A stretch of 48,356 bases of DNA from an uncultured Desulfovibrionaceae bacterium. Lineage in GTDB: Bacteria; Desulfobacterota; Desulfovibrionia; Desulfovibrionales; Desulfovibrionaceae. The notes beneath the pieces were generated by a model. The model was not told the DNA's origin. It worked only from the letters and a program-made list of their open reading frames with translations, and did not search any database. A program made the position numbers and the translations under genes. The DNA lies in the NCBI GenBank assembly GCA_944325195.1, contig CALUZB010000009.1, positions 1 to 48,356 on the forward strand, written 5' to 3'. Each line of letters begins with the position of its first letter. The stretch's first letter is position 1. Of the stretch, positions 28,111-36,742 are shown piece by piece.

Positions 28111-28747
28111 GGACAGTTGCGCCGCGGCCGACGCAAACGTCGCCGCTTACCCCGCCCCGCACGCCGCCTGCGCCACGGATTTCCGCCGCCTCCCCGCTTC
28201 CCTTTACCCGGTCGGGCCAACCGCCCCCGCTTATGAGCCGGAACCGTACTCCCCCGAGCCCGGGGAGCCGTCACTGCAAAACCAGGCTCTGAATCTGATG
28301 CTCTATGACCTCTGCGAGCCCGGCAATCCGGTTGTTCAACCGCTCTCCGAGCAGATCTGCCTGCTGCAGGAGTTGTTCTTAACCGCCCTTTACGCCGGTC
28401 TGGACGCGGCCGGTATTGACTTGTCGGCAAAAATCACCGTTTATCTGAATGAACAGGGCCGCCTGGGGATTTCGGGCGCTCACCCCGATAAACCGGCAAT
28501 TGAAGCCCTGCTGGCGGAAAATCCCCGCCTCACCCGCATCTTCCGGACGCTGAGCGCCTATTCGGAAATCGCCCGCGATCTCGGCAATATCCGCCGTCTG
28601 TGCGGCGCATTGAGCGCTGAGGCGGTCCGGCCGGACGCGGAGCCGGAGCCCGATACAGACGCGGACCGCCCCGCCCCGGAAGACGGTTGCCCGGGCGATT
28701 ATCACCTGAGCCTGAAGGGCGGTATGTCGCACTTCTATTTCATTTAA
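28097..28747 (+). CDS. Unknown protein, C-terminal part of an apparently frameshifted gene
   Basis: 216 residues if started at TTG 28097; probably about 230 if joined to the GTG at 28054. I do not recognise the family. The first 70 residues are Ala/Pro-rich. Residues about 70-190 are compact and helical (LQNQALNLMLYDLCEPGNP, LSEQICLLQELFLTALYAGLDAAGIDLSAKITVYLNEQGRLGISG, FRTLSAYSEIARDLGNIRRL). An acidic Pro-rich linker leads to a short ending, YHLSLKGGMSHFYF. No signal peptide or TM helix is seen. It lies between the zinc-knuckle protein and the asparaginase, with a sigma-54-like promoter upstream. A frame error in the assembly or a real pseudogene cannot be excluded. Confidence 0.6.
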   Translation: MPSIPDSCAAADANVAAYPAPHAACATDFRRLPASLYPVGPTAPAYEPEPYSPEPGEPSLQNQALNLMLYDLCEPGNPVVQPLSEQICLLQELFLTALYAGLDAAGIDLSAKITVYLNEQGRLGISGAHPDKPAIEALLAENPRLTRIFRTLSAYSEIARDLGNIRRLCGALSAEAVRPDAEPEPDTDADRPAPEDGCPGDYHLSLKGGMSHFYFI

Positions 28748-28803
28748 GCTTTCCACCCGGCTGTTTAGGCCCGCCCAAACCGCCGCCCCGGCCTTGCCGC
28801 CTC

Positions 28804-28832
28804 TTTACCCCGGCCCCCGGCTCTGATATGAT
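28804..28832 (+). promoter_or_regulatory. Possible sigma-70 promoter for the asparaginase gene
   Basis: TTTACC (28804-28809), a 17-bp spacer and TATGAT (28827-28832), about 20 bp before the AGGAGG of the asparaginase gene. Confidence 0.5.
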
Positions 28833-28864
28833 AATCACCCAGGTCAAAGCCAGGAGGTAAAAAG

Positions 28865-30013
28865 GTGAAGACGCCCACGGAAAAGCACGCGCCCGCCAAC
28901 CCGCAAACCGAAATCGCCGCCACCCGGCTGCTGGTGTTTTCCACCGGCGGCACCATTGCCATGCGGGCCGCTGCTGACGGGGTGAAACCCCAGTCGGCTC
29001 AGACCGCAACCATGGCTCAGGCCGCTGATGTTGAGCCGACAGAACCAGCCCGCCCCGCCACAGGCAACCCGGGTGAGCTTGCCGCCGCTTCCGGCCTGGC
29101 CGCAACCCCTTTCAGTCTCCCGTCCGCCGCTGCTCCCGCCCTGCCCCAACTGGCGGAAGTGGCATTTTCCAATCTGCCCAGCCCGCACTTAAGTGTGGAG
29201 AACTGGCTTGCGCTGGCCGCGGCCCTCAACCGCGCCCTGGCCCCGGCCCCGGTGCCGGGAGCGGTGGTGCTGCACGGCACGGATTTGCTGCCCGAATGCG
29301 CCCTGACCCTGCAACTCTGCCTGGATACGGACAAACCGGTGGTCATCTCCGGCAGTATGCGCGCTCAGGGGGAAGCGGGCTACGACGGTTTGCGCAACCT
29401 GGAGAATTCCGTCCGCCTCTGCGCCGCCCTGCCCCGCGGCCGGGAAGCGCTGGTGTGCTTGGGAGATGAGATTTTCTCCGCGGCCCAAGTGTTCAAGCAA
29501 CACTCCACAGCCCTGGCCCCCATGAGCGCTCCGGACGGGCCCCTGGGCCGGTTTGTCGGGAACACGCCCGATGTTTACCGGCCGCCCCGCCCGGCCCCGG
29601 CCCCGCTGTTCAACCCGCAAGCCCTGCTCGCGCGCGGACTGCCGCCGGTGGGCCTGCTTTGCCCCCAACCGGGCGACGACGGCCGCCTGGTGAACTTTCT
29701 GCTCCAGACCGGCGTGAAAGGGTTGGTGGTGGAAGGATTTGGAGCCGGGAACCTGCCCCCGCTCCCGGCCCGCAAGCTCAAGGCGGCTCTGGCCGCTGGA
29801 GTGCCGGTGCTGCTGACCACCCGCTGCCCCCAAGGCGGAGCACACCCCATTTACGCTTATGAGGGCGGGGCAAAAGACCTGGCCGACGCGGGGGCGGTGC
29901 TCTGCCCGCACAGCACCGCGTCCAAAGCCCTGGTTTTTCTGCGCCTGGCCCTGGCCGCGGACTGGCCCCAATCCCGGATAAAGGCGTTTTTCCACCCGGC
30001 GGACTGCCTTTAG
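28865..30013 (+). CDS. L-asparaginase family protein
   Basis: 382 residues from GTG 28865, with AGGAGGTAAAAAG before it. It hydrolyses asparagine to aspartate and ammonia. The two catalytic motifs are STGGTIAM (first nucleophilic Thr) and VVLHGTDLLPECA (second Thr-Asp pair). SGSMRAQGEAGYDGLRNL, the active-site Lys/loop region of the family, is recognisable but not standard. A second domain (VKGLVVEGFGAGNLPP) is also present. There is no signal peptide, so it should be cytoplasmic. An Ala/Pro-rich insert of about 60 residues (38-100) separates the first motif from the next strand. It precedes trmH on the same strand. A related amidotransferase activity (GatD-like) is possible, but GatB here argues for GatCAB. 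Confidence 0.85.
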   Translation: MKTPTEKHAPANPQTEIAATRLLVFSTGGTIAMRAAADGVKPQSAQTATMAQAADVEPTEPARPATGNPGELAAASGLAATPFSLPSAAAPALPQLAEVAFSNLPSPHLSVENWLALAAALNRALAPAPVPGAVVLHGTDLLPECALTLQLCLDTDKPVVISGSMRAQGEAGYDGLRNLENSVRLCAALPRGREALVCLGDEIFSAAQVFKQHSTALAPMSAPDGPLGRFVGNTPDVYRPPRPAPAPLFNPQALLARGLPPVGLLCPQPGDDGRLVNFLLQTGVKGLVVEGFGAGNLPPLPARKLKAALAAGVPVLLTTRCPQGGAHPIYAYEGGAKDLADAGAVLCPHSTASKALVFLRLALAADWPQSRIKAFFHPADCL

Positions 30014-30127
30014 CGGCAAAGCGTCCGCCTAAAGCGCGGGGAGCAGACGGCCGCCTGCCCCCTCGCCCGCCGGACAGGCCTGCGGCCGTTGCGCCCCAGC
30101 CGCGCTCAAACCATAAAGGAACTTCTG

Positions 30128-30940
30128 ATGAGTAATTCAACCGACACAACCGCGCTGTTCCGGCCCGCCCAGACCGGGCCCGCAAACCCGACCGCTGTTT
30201 CCGCGCTGGCGGAGCCTACAGAGCTTACGGAGATTGCCGCCGCCGACGCCGCGGCCCCGAACCCGACTGACGGGACGGCGCAACCGCAAATCACTCCACA
30301 GCGCCTGGCCCGGATCCGCCGGGTGCTGGCCCTGCGCCAGCCCGACCTGACCCTGGTGCTGGCCAATATCCACGATCCGCACAATGTGTCGGCCATTTAC
30401 CGCAGTTGCGACGCCTTTGGTGTGGACGAGGTGCAGCTTTACTACACCCACACCCCCTTCCCCGAGCTGGGGGCCAAATCGTCCGCTTCCGCCCGCAAAT
30501 GGGTGCGTACCCGCCGCCACCGCGATCTGCAGTCGCTGCAAAACCACCTGCACAGTCTGGCCACGCTCTGCTCCGACAACCAGCCGGGCTGCCCGGCCGC
30601 GCCCGGCCCTGCCCACCCCGCCCCGTCCCCGGGCTGTCAGGTGCTGGCCACTTCCTGCAGCCCCACGGCCAGACCGCTGGAAGCGTGGGATTTCACCCGC
30701 CCCACCGCCGTGATCATGGGCAATGAGCACGCCGGTGTGGATCCGGAGCTGCTGAGCATCGCCCACGGCGAGCTGTACATTCCCATGTACGGAATGATCC
30801 AGAGTTTCAACGTGTCGGTGGCCGCGGCCATTATTCTGGCTGAAGCCTGTCGTCAGCGCAAGCTGGCCGGAATGTACGCCGCCCCCCGCGTGAGCCCCGC
30901 GGAGCTGGAACGGCGCATTGCCGAATGGATACGCAAATAG
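30128..30940 (+). CDS. trmH: SpoU/TrmH-type tRNA 2'-O-methyltransferase
   Basis: 270 residues from ATG 30128, with AAAGGAACTTCTG just upstream (the shared leader). It is a SPOUT-fold methyltransferase with the three SpoU motifs: LANIHDPHNVSAIYRSCDAFGVDEVQLYY, VIMGNEHAGVDPELL, and IPMYGMIQSFNVSVAAAIILAEA. Motif 1 with HxPHNxSA and the last motif resemble TrmH, which methylates the ribose of G18 in tRNA. An N-terminal Ala/Thr-rich stretch of about 55 residues and a short Pro/Ala insert near residue 160 (CPAAPGPAHPAPSPGC) are extra. It lies 114 bp after the asparaginase and 24 bp before the thioesterase, so these two probably share a message. Confidence 0.85.
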   Translation: MSNSTDTTALFRPAQTGPANPTAVSALAEPTELTEIAAADAAAPNPTDGTAQPQITPQRLARIRRVLALRQPDLTLVLANIHDPHNVSAIYRSCDAFGVDEVQLYYTHTPFPELGAKSSASARKWVRTRRHRDLQSLQNHLHSLATLCSDNQPGCPAAPGPAHPAPSPGCQVLATSCSPTARPLEAWDFTRPTAVIMGNEHAGVDPELLSIAHGELYIPMYGMIQSFNVSVAAAIILAEACRQRKLAGMYAAPRVSPAELERRIAEWIRK

Positions 30941-30964
30941 CCCTACAAAATCGACGAGAAGCTT

Positions 30965-31801
30965 ATGCACACCGCAACCACCAGTTATCAGCAGCGCTTT
31001 TGCCCGGACGGGGATTATCCCGACCAACTCGCGGTTTTCGAAGCAATCGGCCGGTTCATCCAAACCACATCCGCGGCGCACGCGACGCAAATGGGCTTAT
31101 CGGTCAACGCACTGCGGGCGGCCGGGCTCACCTGGGTGCTGGCCCGCCAGCAAACCCTGCTCCTGCGCCCCCCCAGCCCCGGCGCGGAAATTACCATCGA
31201 AACCTGGCCGTCCACCCTCTCCCGCCTGACCTGCCGCCGCGACTTTGTAATTTGGGAGAACGGGGAAACCCTGGGCCTGAGCCTGACCGACTGGGCGGTG
31301 CTGAACCTGCAAACCCGCCGCGCTGAGCGTATTCCCGAATTCATCGCCGCAAAATACCCAAGCGCCGCCCCCGAGGCCATGCCGGAGCTGAATTTAAAGC
31401 CCGCTCCCTTAAGCCCGGCGGAAGCGGTGAGCCTGGTGCCCGTGCGGGCGGCGGACATTGACCTGAACAATCACGTCACCAACACCCGCTATGTGGAGCT
31501 GATGCTGGGGACGGTTCCGGACGCAATCCGCCGCGAACGCCGCCCGGCTTTCTGCGATATTGTGTACCGGGCCGAAGCCCTGGCCGGTGACCGTATTGAA
31601 ATCCGCCGCCAAACGGTGCAGCCCGATGCGGCAGAGGACGTTTTCCCCGCCTTACGCGCCTGCCCCGCTCTCCGCGCCCTGCTTGACCGGGCGGATTGCA
31701 CAGCCTTCCGCCACAGCCTGGTGAAACCGAAAACCGGATTTCGGTTCATCGCCGGAAAGCCGGAAAAAGAGCTGGTGCGCGGCTTCTCCCTCTGGGTTTA
31801 G
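30965..31801 (+). CDS. Acyl-ACP thioesterase (plant FatA/B-like family)
   Basis: 278 residues from ATG 30965. Two hot-dog domains are visible: the first (residues about 1-135) ends in TLGLSLTDWAVLNLQTRRAERIP, the second carries DIDLNNHVTNTRYVEL. The latter is the catalytic N-x-H-x3-N motif of acyl-ACP thioesterases (PF01643), which release fatty acids from acyl carrier protein in the cytoplasm. Bacterial members are common in anaerobes. It lies 24 bp downstream of the trmH stop. The last residues (VRGFSLWV) close the second hot-dog fold. The ribosome-binding sequence GACGAGAAG is only moderate. Confidence 0.85.
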   Translation: MHTATTSYQQRFCPDGDYPDQLAVFEAIGRFIQTTSAAHATQMGLSVNALRAAGLTWVLARQQTLLLRPPSPGAEITIETWPSTLSRLTCRRDFVIWENGETLGLSLTDWAVLNLQTRRAERIPEFIAAKYPSAAPEAMPELNLKPAPLSPAEAVSLVPVRAADIDLNNHVTNTRYVELMLGTVPDAIRRERRPAFCDIVYRAEALAGDRIEIRRQTVQPDAAEDVFPALRACPALRALLDRADCTAFRHSLVKPKTGFRFIAGKPEKELVRGFSLWV

Positions 31802-32027
31802 CGCCTTTGCCGCTTCCGCGCCTTCCGGCCGGTTCAAAAAAGCCGCCCGCGTCGGCCCGGGGCGGCCGCCTCTGATATTTTGCTTGTCAGACAGGCGCTT
31901 TTATGGCATAGAAGCTAACTTATATTGAAAACTCCTGACTACCCGCCAACTCTCAAACGCCTCTTTCCGGTCAGGGACAGATTAACACTGCATATTTGAT
32001 TATACAGAACATACCAGGAGGATCATC
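31802..32027. other. Promoter region of the DksA/TraR gene
   Basis: 226 bp of lower GC than its surroundings (31900-32000), with TTGTCA around 31885 and TTATAC-type hexamers around 32003. No pair has convincing spacing. AGGAGGATCATC precedes the start. Confidence 0.4.
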
Positions 32028-32390
32028 ATGGATCAGGCCGATTTGGACTACTTTAAGGAAGCGCTTGCCCGAATGCTGGTTGAGGCCCGGGAAAAAGGCG
32101 ATTCCACCCTGGAAGATCTTACCGACAACAACGAGATGTTCTCCGACCCGGCGGACCGGGCCACTATGGAGTCTGACCGCGCCTTTACCCTGCGCATTCG
32201 CGACCGGGAGCGCAAACTGATCAAGAAAATTCAGGCCGCCATGCAGCGTATGGAAAACGGCACTTTCGGCATTTGCGAAGAGTGCGGCGATGAAATCGGC
32301 ATTGCCCGCCTGAAGGCGCGCCCGGTTACCCGCCTGTGCATCAATTGCAAAAGCAAACAGGAAGAAGACGAGGGACTGCGCGGTGAATAG
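32028..32390 (+). CDS. dksA: DksA/TraR family zinc-finger transcription factor
   Basis: 120 residues from ATG 32028 behind AGGAGGATCATC. An N-terminal coiled coil (residues 1-75, acidic tip DNNEMFSDPADRATMESDRAF) is followed by the C4 zinc finger CEECGDEIGIARLKARPVTRLCINC. This is the DksA shape: the coiled coil enters the RNA polymerase secondary channel and works with ppGpp. The usual DksA tip Asp-Ala-x-x-Asp is replaced by SDPADRAT, which keeps Asp and Ala. Length (classical DksA 151) suggests the short DksA/TraR type. It stands alone, with the NFACT gene 291 bp downstream. Confidence 0.88.
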   Translation: MDQADLDYFKEALARMLVEAREKGDSTLEDLTDNNEMFSDPADRATMESDRAFTLRIRDRERKLIKKIQAAMQRMENGTFGICEECGDEIGIARLKARPVTRLCINCKSKQEEDEGLRGE

Positions 32391-32681
32391 TCCGTATTCG
32401 ACGGCCGCTCCGGTTTCGGCGCGGCCGTTCCCAACCGGGCCGGACCGCTTTCCGCTCCGGGCCCGTGTTTCAGAAGCGGCGAAAAGGACGGCCGAACAGG
32501 GCAGACGCGGCTTATTCGCGCCTGGGCTCAATCCCGCCGCCACTCCCCGCCCCGCGCGCGCCCTCCGGCGCGGATACCCGCTCAATCCCGCGCCGGGCGC
32601 CGCCGCCGACTTGCCCAACGCCGCCCCGGCCACGGGCACTGCCCGGCGCTGACCGCAAGCCGCGCAAACCCGGACACCGGA
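32391..32681. other. Gap between dksA and the NFACT gene
   Basis: 291 bp, GC-rich, no gene or hairpin terminator recognised. Confidence 0.35.
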
Positions 32682-34538
32682 ATGGACGCTCATCTTTTAC
32701 GGCGCATCGGCCTGGAACTGGCGGGCCAGTTGCTCGGAGCCCGGATAGAGACGGTTTACCGCCCGGTTGACGCGGTGTTCAGCTTCAAAATTTCCAAACC
32801 GGCCCGGCGCCCCTATCTGCTGGTGCGGCACGGGGCCGATGCCGTTTGCCTGCTCTGCCTGCAAAAACCCGATAACCCGCCCACACCCGACGCCGTGGCC
32901 ATGCGCCTGCGCAAATATCTGAGCGGCCGCAGAATTTGCGGGGTGTGGCTCGACTGGGAGCACAACGCGCTCTGCCTGGAATTTGCCCCCGGCAAGACTT
33001 CCGGCCGCGCGCCCGCCCCGCTCCCGCCGGTTCCCCTGAACCGGACAGGCGAAGTCGGCCCGGCCACAGGCGTTGGCCTGTCCGCCGCAGCCGGGTCTGC
33101 CGCCGCCGATACCGCTGACGGGAACCCGGATAACACCGCCGCGCCCGCCGCCGCCAACCCTGCCGGCGCGCTCACTACTGCCGCGGATAACCCCGCCACC
33201 GCCGCCACAGTTGCGCCGCTGCAGGCCGGTCTGTTTTTATGTCTGGATCAGCGGCATGGCCCACGTCTGGCCGCCGCATTACCGGAAGGCTCCGAGCCGC
33301 TGCACCGACCGCACACCCGGCCCTGGGAAATCCGGGCCGCTCTGGCCGCCCTGGACACCCCGGACGTTCCCGTCCCGGGCGCCCCCGCTGAGGCGGCGGA
33401 CGCAACGCAAACCCGGCGCCGCTTCCCCTTTCTCACCCCCCGCTTGCGCGCCACGCTGGCCTGCTTTTCCGATCCCGCCGATGCCCTGGCCCTGCTGGCC
33501 GATCTGGAAGGCGCGGCCGGGGATATCTTCGCCTACGGCCCGCCCCCGCCCGGCCCGAACCAATCCGGCGCTTCTGCGCCCACGGCCTGGCCGTATCTGT
33601 GCGCCTGGCCTCTGCCCGCGCCCCCGGCCCACTCCCGACCGGAGCGTGTTTACTCCAGCGCTCTGGAAGCATTGGAAGCCGAAATCACTCTGCCCTTTTT
33701 TAACCGCCTGCACCGGGACAGAACAGACGCCGCTACCCGGGAGTTGAAGCGCGCGGAAAAGCGGGCCCGGCGCGCCCTGGACAGACTGGACGCGGAAGAA
33801 CAACGCCTGCGGGCGCTCTCCCGACTGAAAGCGGACGCCCTGCTGCTCCAGGCGGCCCTGTATCAACTGGATAAAACCGCCCGCCCGGCCGCAATCACCC
33901 TGCCCGATCCGGCCGGTGGACAGCGCGAAATCCGGCTCAACCCCGACAAAAGCATCCTGGAAAACATGGAGCAGATGTTCAAACAGGCCGCCAAGGCCGC
34001 CCGCGGCTTCCCCCATGTGCAGCGCCGCCGGGCGGAACTGGAGCGTACCTTGCAGGAGCTGAAGCGGGAAAACCCCCAGCTGCTTCCCACGGCTGAAACA
34101 AGGCCGGGAACAGCGGCTCTTCCGGCAAAAAGCAGGCGGGACGCGGCCGGGACGATGCGTGCAACGGGCGCTCCAGGCACGTCCGGCCAGGCGATCAGTC
34201 GGTTCCAGTCGCCCGCCGGTCTGACGGTTTTGCGCGGGAAAAACGCCAAAGGCAACCGGGACTGCCTGAAACTGGCCGCCCCCTATGACCTCTGGCTCCA
34301 TGCCGAGGGCGGGCCCAGCGCCCATGTAATCATCAAACTGCCGCACCCGGCCTTTGTGGTGCCGGAAGCCGACCTGGAAATGGCCGCCCGCCTGGTTGCC
34401 GCGAAAAGCTGGCAGCGGGAAGCGGGACGCGCCACAATCATCTGCACCCCGGCCCGGTATGTGCACGCAATTAAAGGCGCGCCGCACGGAACGGTAAAAG
34501 TGGAGCGGATCTGGCGGACAATTTCCGTTTCCCTTTAA
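32682..34538 (+). CDS. NFACT family protein (RqcH-like)
   Basis: 618 residues from ATG 32682. The N-terminal NFACT-N part reads LRRIGLELAGQLLGARIETVYRPVD, then AVAMRLRKYLSGRRICGVWLD. Coiled-coil arms (about residues 345-490) follow (LKRAEKRARRALDRLDAEEQRL). The C-terminal NFACT-R domain is YDLWLHAEGGPSAHVIIKLPHPAFVVP. The family includes RqcH, which adds Ala tails to stalled nascent chains on 50S ribosomes. Two very long Ala/Pro-rich inserts (about 110-185 and 470-515) and shorter ones make the middle part unlike the usual members of about 560 residues. Whether tRNA-binding residues of RqcH are kept cannot be decided by eye. The ribosome-binding site is weak. Confidence 0.85.
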   Translation: MDAHLLRRIGLELAGQLLGARIETVYRPVDAVFSFKISKPARRPYLLVRHGADAVCLLCLQKPDNPPTPDAVAMRLRKYLSGRRICGVWLDWEHNALCLEFAPGKTSGRAPAPLPPVPLNRTGEVGPATGVGLSAAAGSAAADTADGNPDNTAAPAAANPAGALTTAADNPATAATVAPLQAGLFLCLDQRHGPRLAAALPEGSEPLHRPHTRPWEIRAALAALDTPDVPVPGAPAEAADATQTRRRFPFLTPRLRATLACFSDPADALALLADLEGAAGDIFAYGPPPPGPNQSGASAPTAWPYLCAWPLPAPPAHSRPERVYSSALEALEAEITLPFFNRLHRDRTDAATRELKRAEKRARRALDRLDAEEQRLRALSRLKADALLLQAALYQLDKTARPAAITLPDPAGGQREIRLNPDKSILENMEQMFKQAAKAARGFPHVQRRRAELERTLQELKRENPQLLPTAETRPGTAALPAKSRRDAAGTMRATGAPGTSGQAISRFQSPAGLTVLRGKNAKGNRDCLKLAAPYDLWLHAEGGPSAHVIIKLPHPAFVVPEADLEMAARLVAAKSWQREAGRATIICTPARYVHAIKGAPHGTVKVERIWRTISVSL

Positions 34539-34910
34539 TCAGCCGCAAACCGCGCCCTTCAATGTCCTTCAATGCGGGCAGGCCGTGCGTGCAGCAGCCG
34601 CCCGCGCTCCCAAGCGGGGGCAGGCGCTTCCGGCCTGCACGGCCCGCGTCCCGTCCCGCGCTCCAACCCGCCATTCCCGCCCGTTTCCGCGCGGCAAGCA
34701 CCGCAACCGTCGCAATCGCCGCAATTTCCCCGCGCAAAAAGGGATTGCCATTTGGGGATTAACAGATTAGACTGGATCAGGCTGGTTTATATGTGAGTAT
34801 TTCAGCTTGCAGACTGAACCGACGGACGGCTGACCGCGTGATGCGGAGCGCGCCCCCGGCGGCCCGGTCATCTGATATCGGTAATCGGCAATATTTGAGA
34901 GGATAACGCC
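34539..34910. other. Gap before the AI-2E-type permease gene
   Basis: 372 bp, GC-rich for the first half, then AT-richer from 34740 to 34810. No promoter with good spacing is seen. GAGAGGATAACGCC precedes the TTG start. Confidence 0.4.
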
Positions 34911-36170
34911 TTGTCCACTGTTCCCAACCGTGAATCTTACCGGATCTTCCAGTTCTTCTTCCCGGCCATGGTGCTGTTTTCCCTGTATCTGGCCTATCTG
35001 CTGGCCAACCCGTTTTTGCACGCCATTATCATGGGCATTGTGTTTGCGGTGTTGAGCTGGCCCATTCAGAAAAAGATGCTCCGCCTGACCAAAGGCAAAT
35101 GGAAACGCATTCCGGCAACCCTGCTGACCATGCTGATTATCCTGATTTGCGTGATTCTGCCGTTCACCGTGTTTATCGTCCGGCTGATCCCCCAAGCTCT
35201 GGTTTCGTTAACCGCAATCAGCGAATGGCTGGCCGGGTTTGATTTGAACGCATTTCTCGACTCACAGACCGTCCACAACTTCTTCAGCCTGATTAAGGAA
35301 TATCTGCCCTTCATTGACCCGGAAACAGACGACATCAGCACGGCCCTGCTTGAGGCTACCCGCACGGCCAGCCAGTATCTGCTCAAAGGCGCCACTACCG
35401 TGGTCAGCAACGCCCTGACCTTTGCCCTGCATTTCGCCCTGGTGCTGCTGGTGATGTTCTTCATGCTGCTTGACGGTGAGGCAATGCTGGCCCGGTTCAT
35501 GTACCTGTTCCCCCTGAAAGAAGTGCAGAAAGACGCGATTGTTGACCGCCTGCGCGCCGTGGCCAAAGCCGTGTTGGTGGGCGGCGTGCTGGTGGCCCTG
35601 CTGCAGGGATTTGTGGGCGCTGTGGGCATGGCCATTGTGGGTATGCCCGTGCTCTTCTGCGGCGCGCTCATGGCCCTGGCCTCGTTTGTGCCGGTGCTGG
35701 GCACCGGTCTGGTCTGGATTCCGGTGGCAGTCTGGCTGTTCATCAACGGCATGACCTGGCAGGGCGTGTTTGTGCTGGTGTGGTGCGGCGCCATTGTCAC
35801 CACTATTGACAGTGTAATGCGCCCCCTGTTCATGAGCAACCAGGCCGGTCTTTCCACCTTCTTCCTGTTCATGTCCATTCTGGGCGGGCTCAAGGCCTTC
35901 GGAATGCTGGGCATCTTCTACGGCCCCCTGATCCTGGGCTTCGTGGTGGTGATGCTCTCGCTCTACGCCAAAGAATACCAGGGCTTTTTGAGCAACCGCT
36001 CCTCCGGTTTGAAAAACGGCGGCCAAGACCCGCCCGCAATCGCCCCGCCGCCCGTGACAACGGCGGAAACGGCGGCCGCGTCAGCGGTAGAAACAGCGGC
36101 CGCTCCGGTGGCCCCCGCCGCCCCGAATGCCCCGGTTGCCCCGGTTGAACCCGCGACACCGACTGCTTAG
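34911..36170 (+). CDS. AI-2E family (PF01594) membrane permease
   Basis: 419 residues; start taken as TTG 34911 behind GAGAGGATAACGCC, since no in-frame ATG with a ribosome-binding site lies near. About eight TM helices in the family order: FFFPAMVLFSLYLAYLL, a pair at 35-55 and 70-95, a soluble domain, then the second half with LLVMFFMLLDGEAML, AKAVLVGGVLVALLQGFVGAVGMAIVG, FVPVLGTGLVWIPVAVW, and DSVMRPLFMSNQAGLSTFFLFMSILGGLKAFGMLGIFYGPLIL. The last segment is the best family mark. Members export autoinducer-2 or act as Na+/H+ antiporters, and the substrate cannot be predicted. The C-terminal 55 residues are an Ala/Pro/Val-rich tail. Confidence 0.88.
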   Translation: MSTVPNRESYRIFQFFFPAMVLFSLYLAYLLANPFLHAIIMGIVFAVLSWPIQKKMLRLTKGKWKRIPATLLTMLIILICVILPFTVFIVRLIPQALVSLTAISEWLAGFDLNAFLDSQTVHNFFSLIKEYLPFIDPETDDISTALLEATRTASQYLLKGATTVVSNALTFALHFALVLLVMFFMLLDGEAMLARFMYLFPLKEVQKDAIVDRLRAVAKAVLVGGVLVALLQGFVGAVGMAIVGMPVLFCGALMALASFVPVLGTGLVWIPVAVWLFINGMTWQGVFVLVWCGAIVTTIDSVMRPLFMSNQAGLSTFFLFMSILGGLKAFGMLGIFYGPLILGFVVVMLSLYAKEYQGFLSNRSSGLKNGGQDPPAIAPPPVTTAETAAASAVETAAAPVAPAAPNAPVAPVEPATPTA

Positions 36171-36237
36171 GTTGCGCCGACGGTGCTGCCGGCCCCGCTT
36201 GCAGCCGTCCCGGACGCGCCCGCGTCTGCGTGATCCG

Positions 36238-36388
36238 AAATTCCTTTGTGCTCTGAGCCCTCGGCCGGAAGGCCCGGCTTAAACCCCACCCATTCCCCTC
36301 GGGCGGGGGAAGGACGGGGCGGCAAGCCCGGGCGTGCCCCCTCCCAAGCGTAAGACACAAACTCCTTCCGGGCTTCGGCCGCATTGCT
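36238..36388 (-). repeat. Dispersed GC-rich repeat, copy B
   Basis: AAATTCCTTTGTGCTCTGAG, GGCCGGAAGGCC, CGGCTTAA, then CCCCTCGGGCGGGGGAAGG, ACGGGGCGGCAAGC, CCCAAGCGTAAGACAC and CTTCCGGGCTT ending GCATTGC. It follows copy A block by block. Same orientation as A, C, D and E. No gene starts at its ribosome-binding-like edge. Confidence 0.75.
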
Positions 36389-36659
36389 TTTGACAGGGGC
36401 GGGGCAGACCATGACGTCCCGCGACGGCGCTTGATTTGATTTGGAGTCGGTTTTTCGTCCGCCCCACCGCTTAATCATCGGGCAAGGCCTTCCCGTGCGC
36501 TTCCGCGAACGGGCAAACTTCTGCCGTTGTTTGCCGCGGGCGGAGCGCTGTTTGCCGCAAGAGCCGCATCTCTCACACCCGGTTGACGCCGCCGACATTA
36601 CGTCATCAGCAACTACCCAGGCAAGGCTTAAGCCGCATCTCCCATACATCCTCAAAAGC

Positions 36660-36675
36660 TGGCTCGATTTTTGCA
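36660..36675 (+). promoter_or_regulatory. Strong match to a sigma-54 (-24/-12) promoter
   Basis: TGGCTCGATTTTTGCA differs from TGGCACG-N4-TTGCW at one base (T for A). GG (36661-36662) and GC (36673-36674) are 10 bases apart, with a T-run before TTGCA as in good sigma-54 promoters. It lies 68 bp upstream of the ATG at 36743. Confidence 0.65.
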
Positions 36676-36742
36676 TAAATCATGGGTACCCGTATTGTAA
36701 ACGGAACAAATTGTCCGCTTAAAACAAAGGAGAAGGGTGTCA

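Larger units (their letters stand above)
36171..36742. other. Intergenic region with repeat B and a sigma-54 promoter
   Basis: 572 bp. It contains dispersed repeat copy B (36238-36388), then a GC-rich stretch of no recognisable content, then the sigma-54-type sequence (36660-36675) and the palindrome GGGTACCC (36684-36691), upstream of the pseudo-receiver gene. A minus-strand frame across it shows Cys-rich patches but also translates the repeat, so I reject it as a gene. Confidence 0.5.

Noticed and set aside
36167..36676. Minus-strand Cys-rich protein of 169 residues
   Set aside because: It translates through repeat copy B and has no ribosome-binding site; the cysteines come from GC-rich noncoding DNA.
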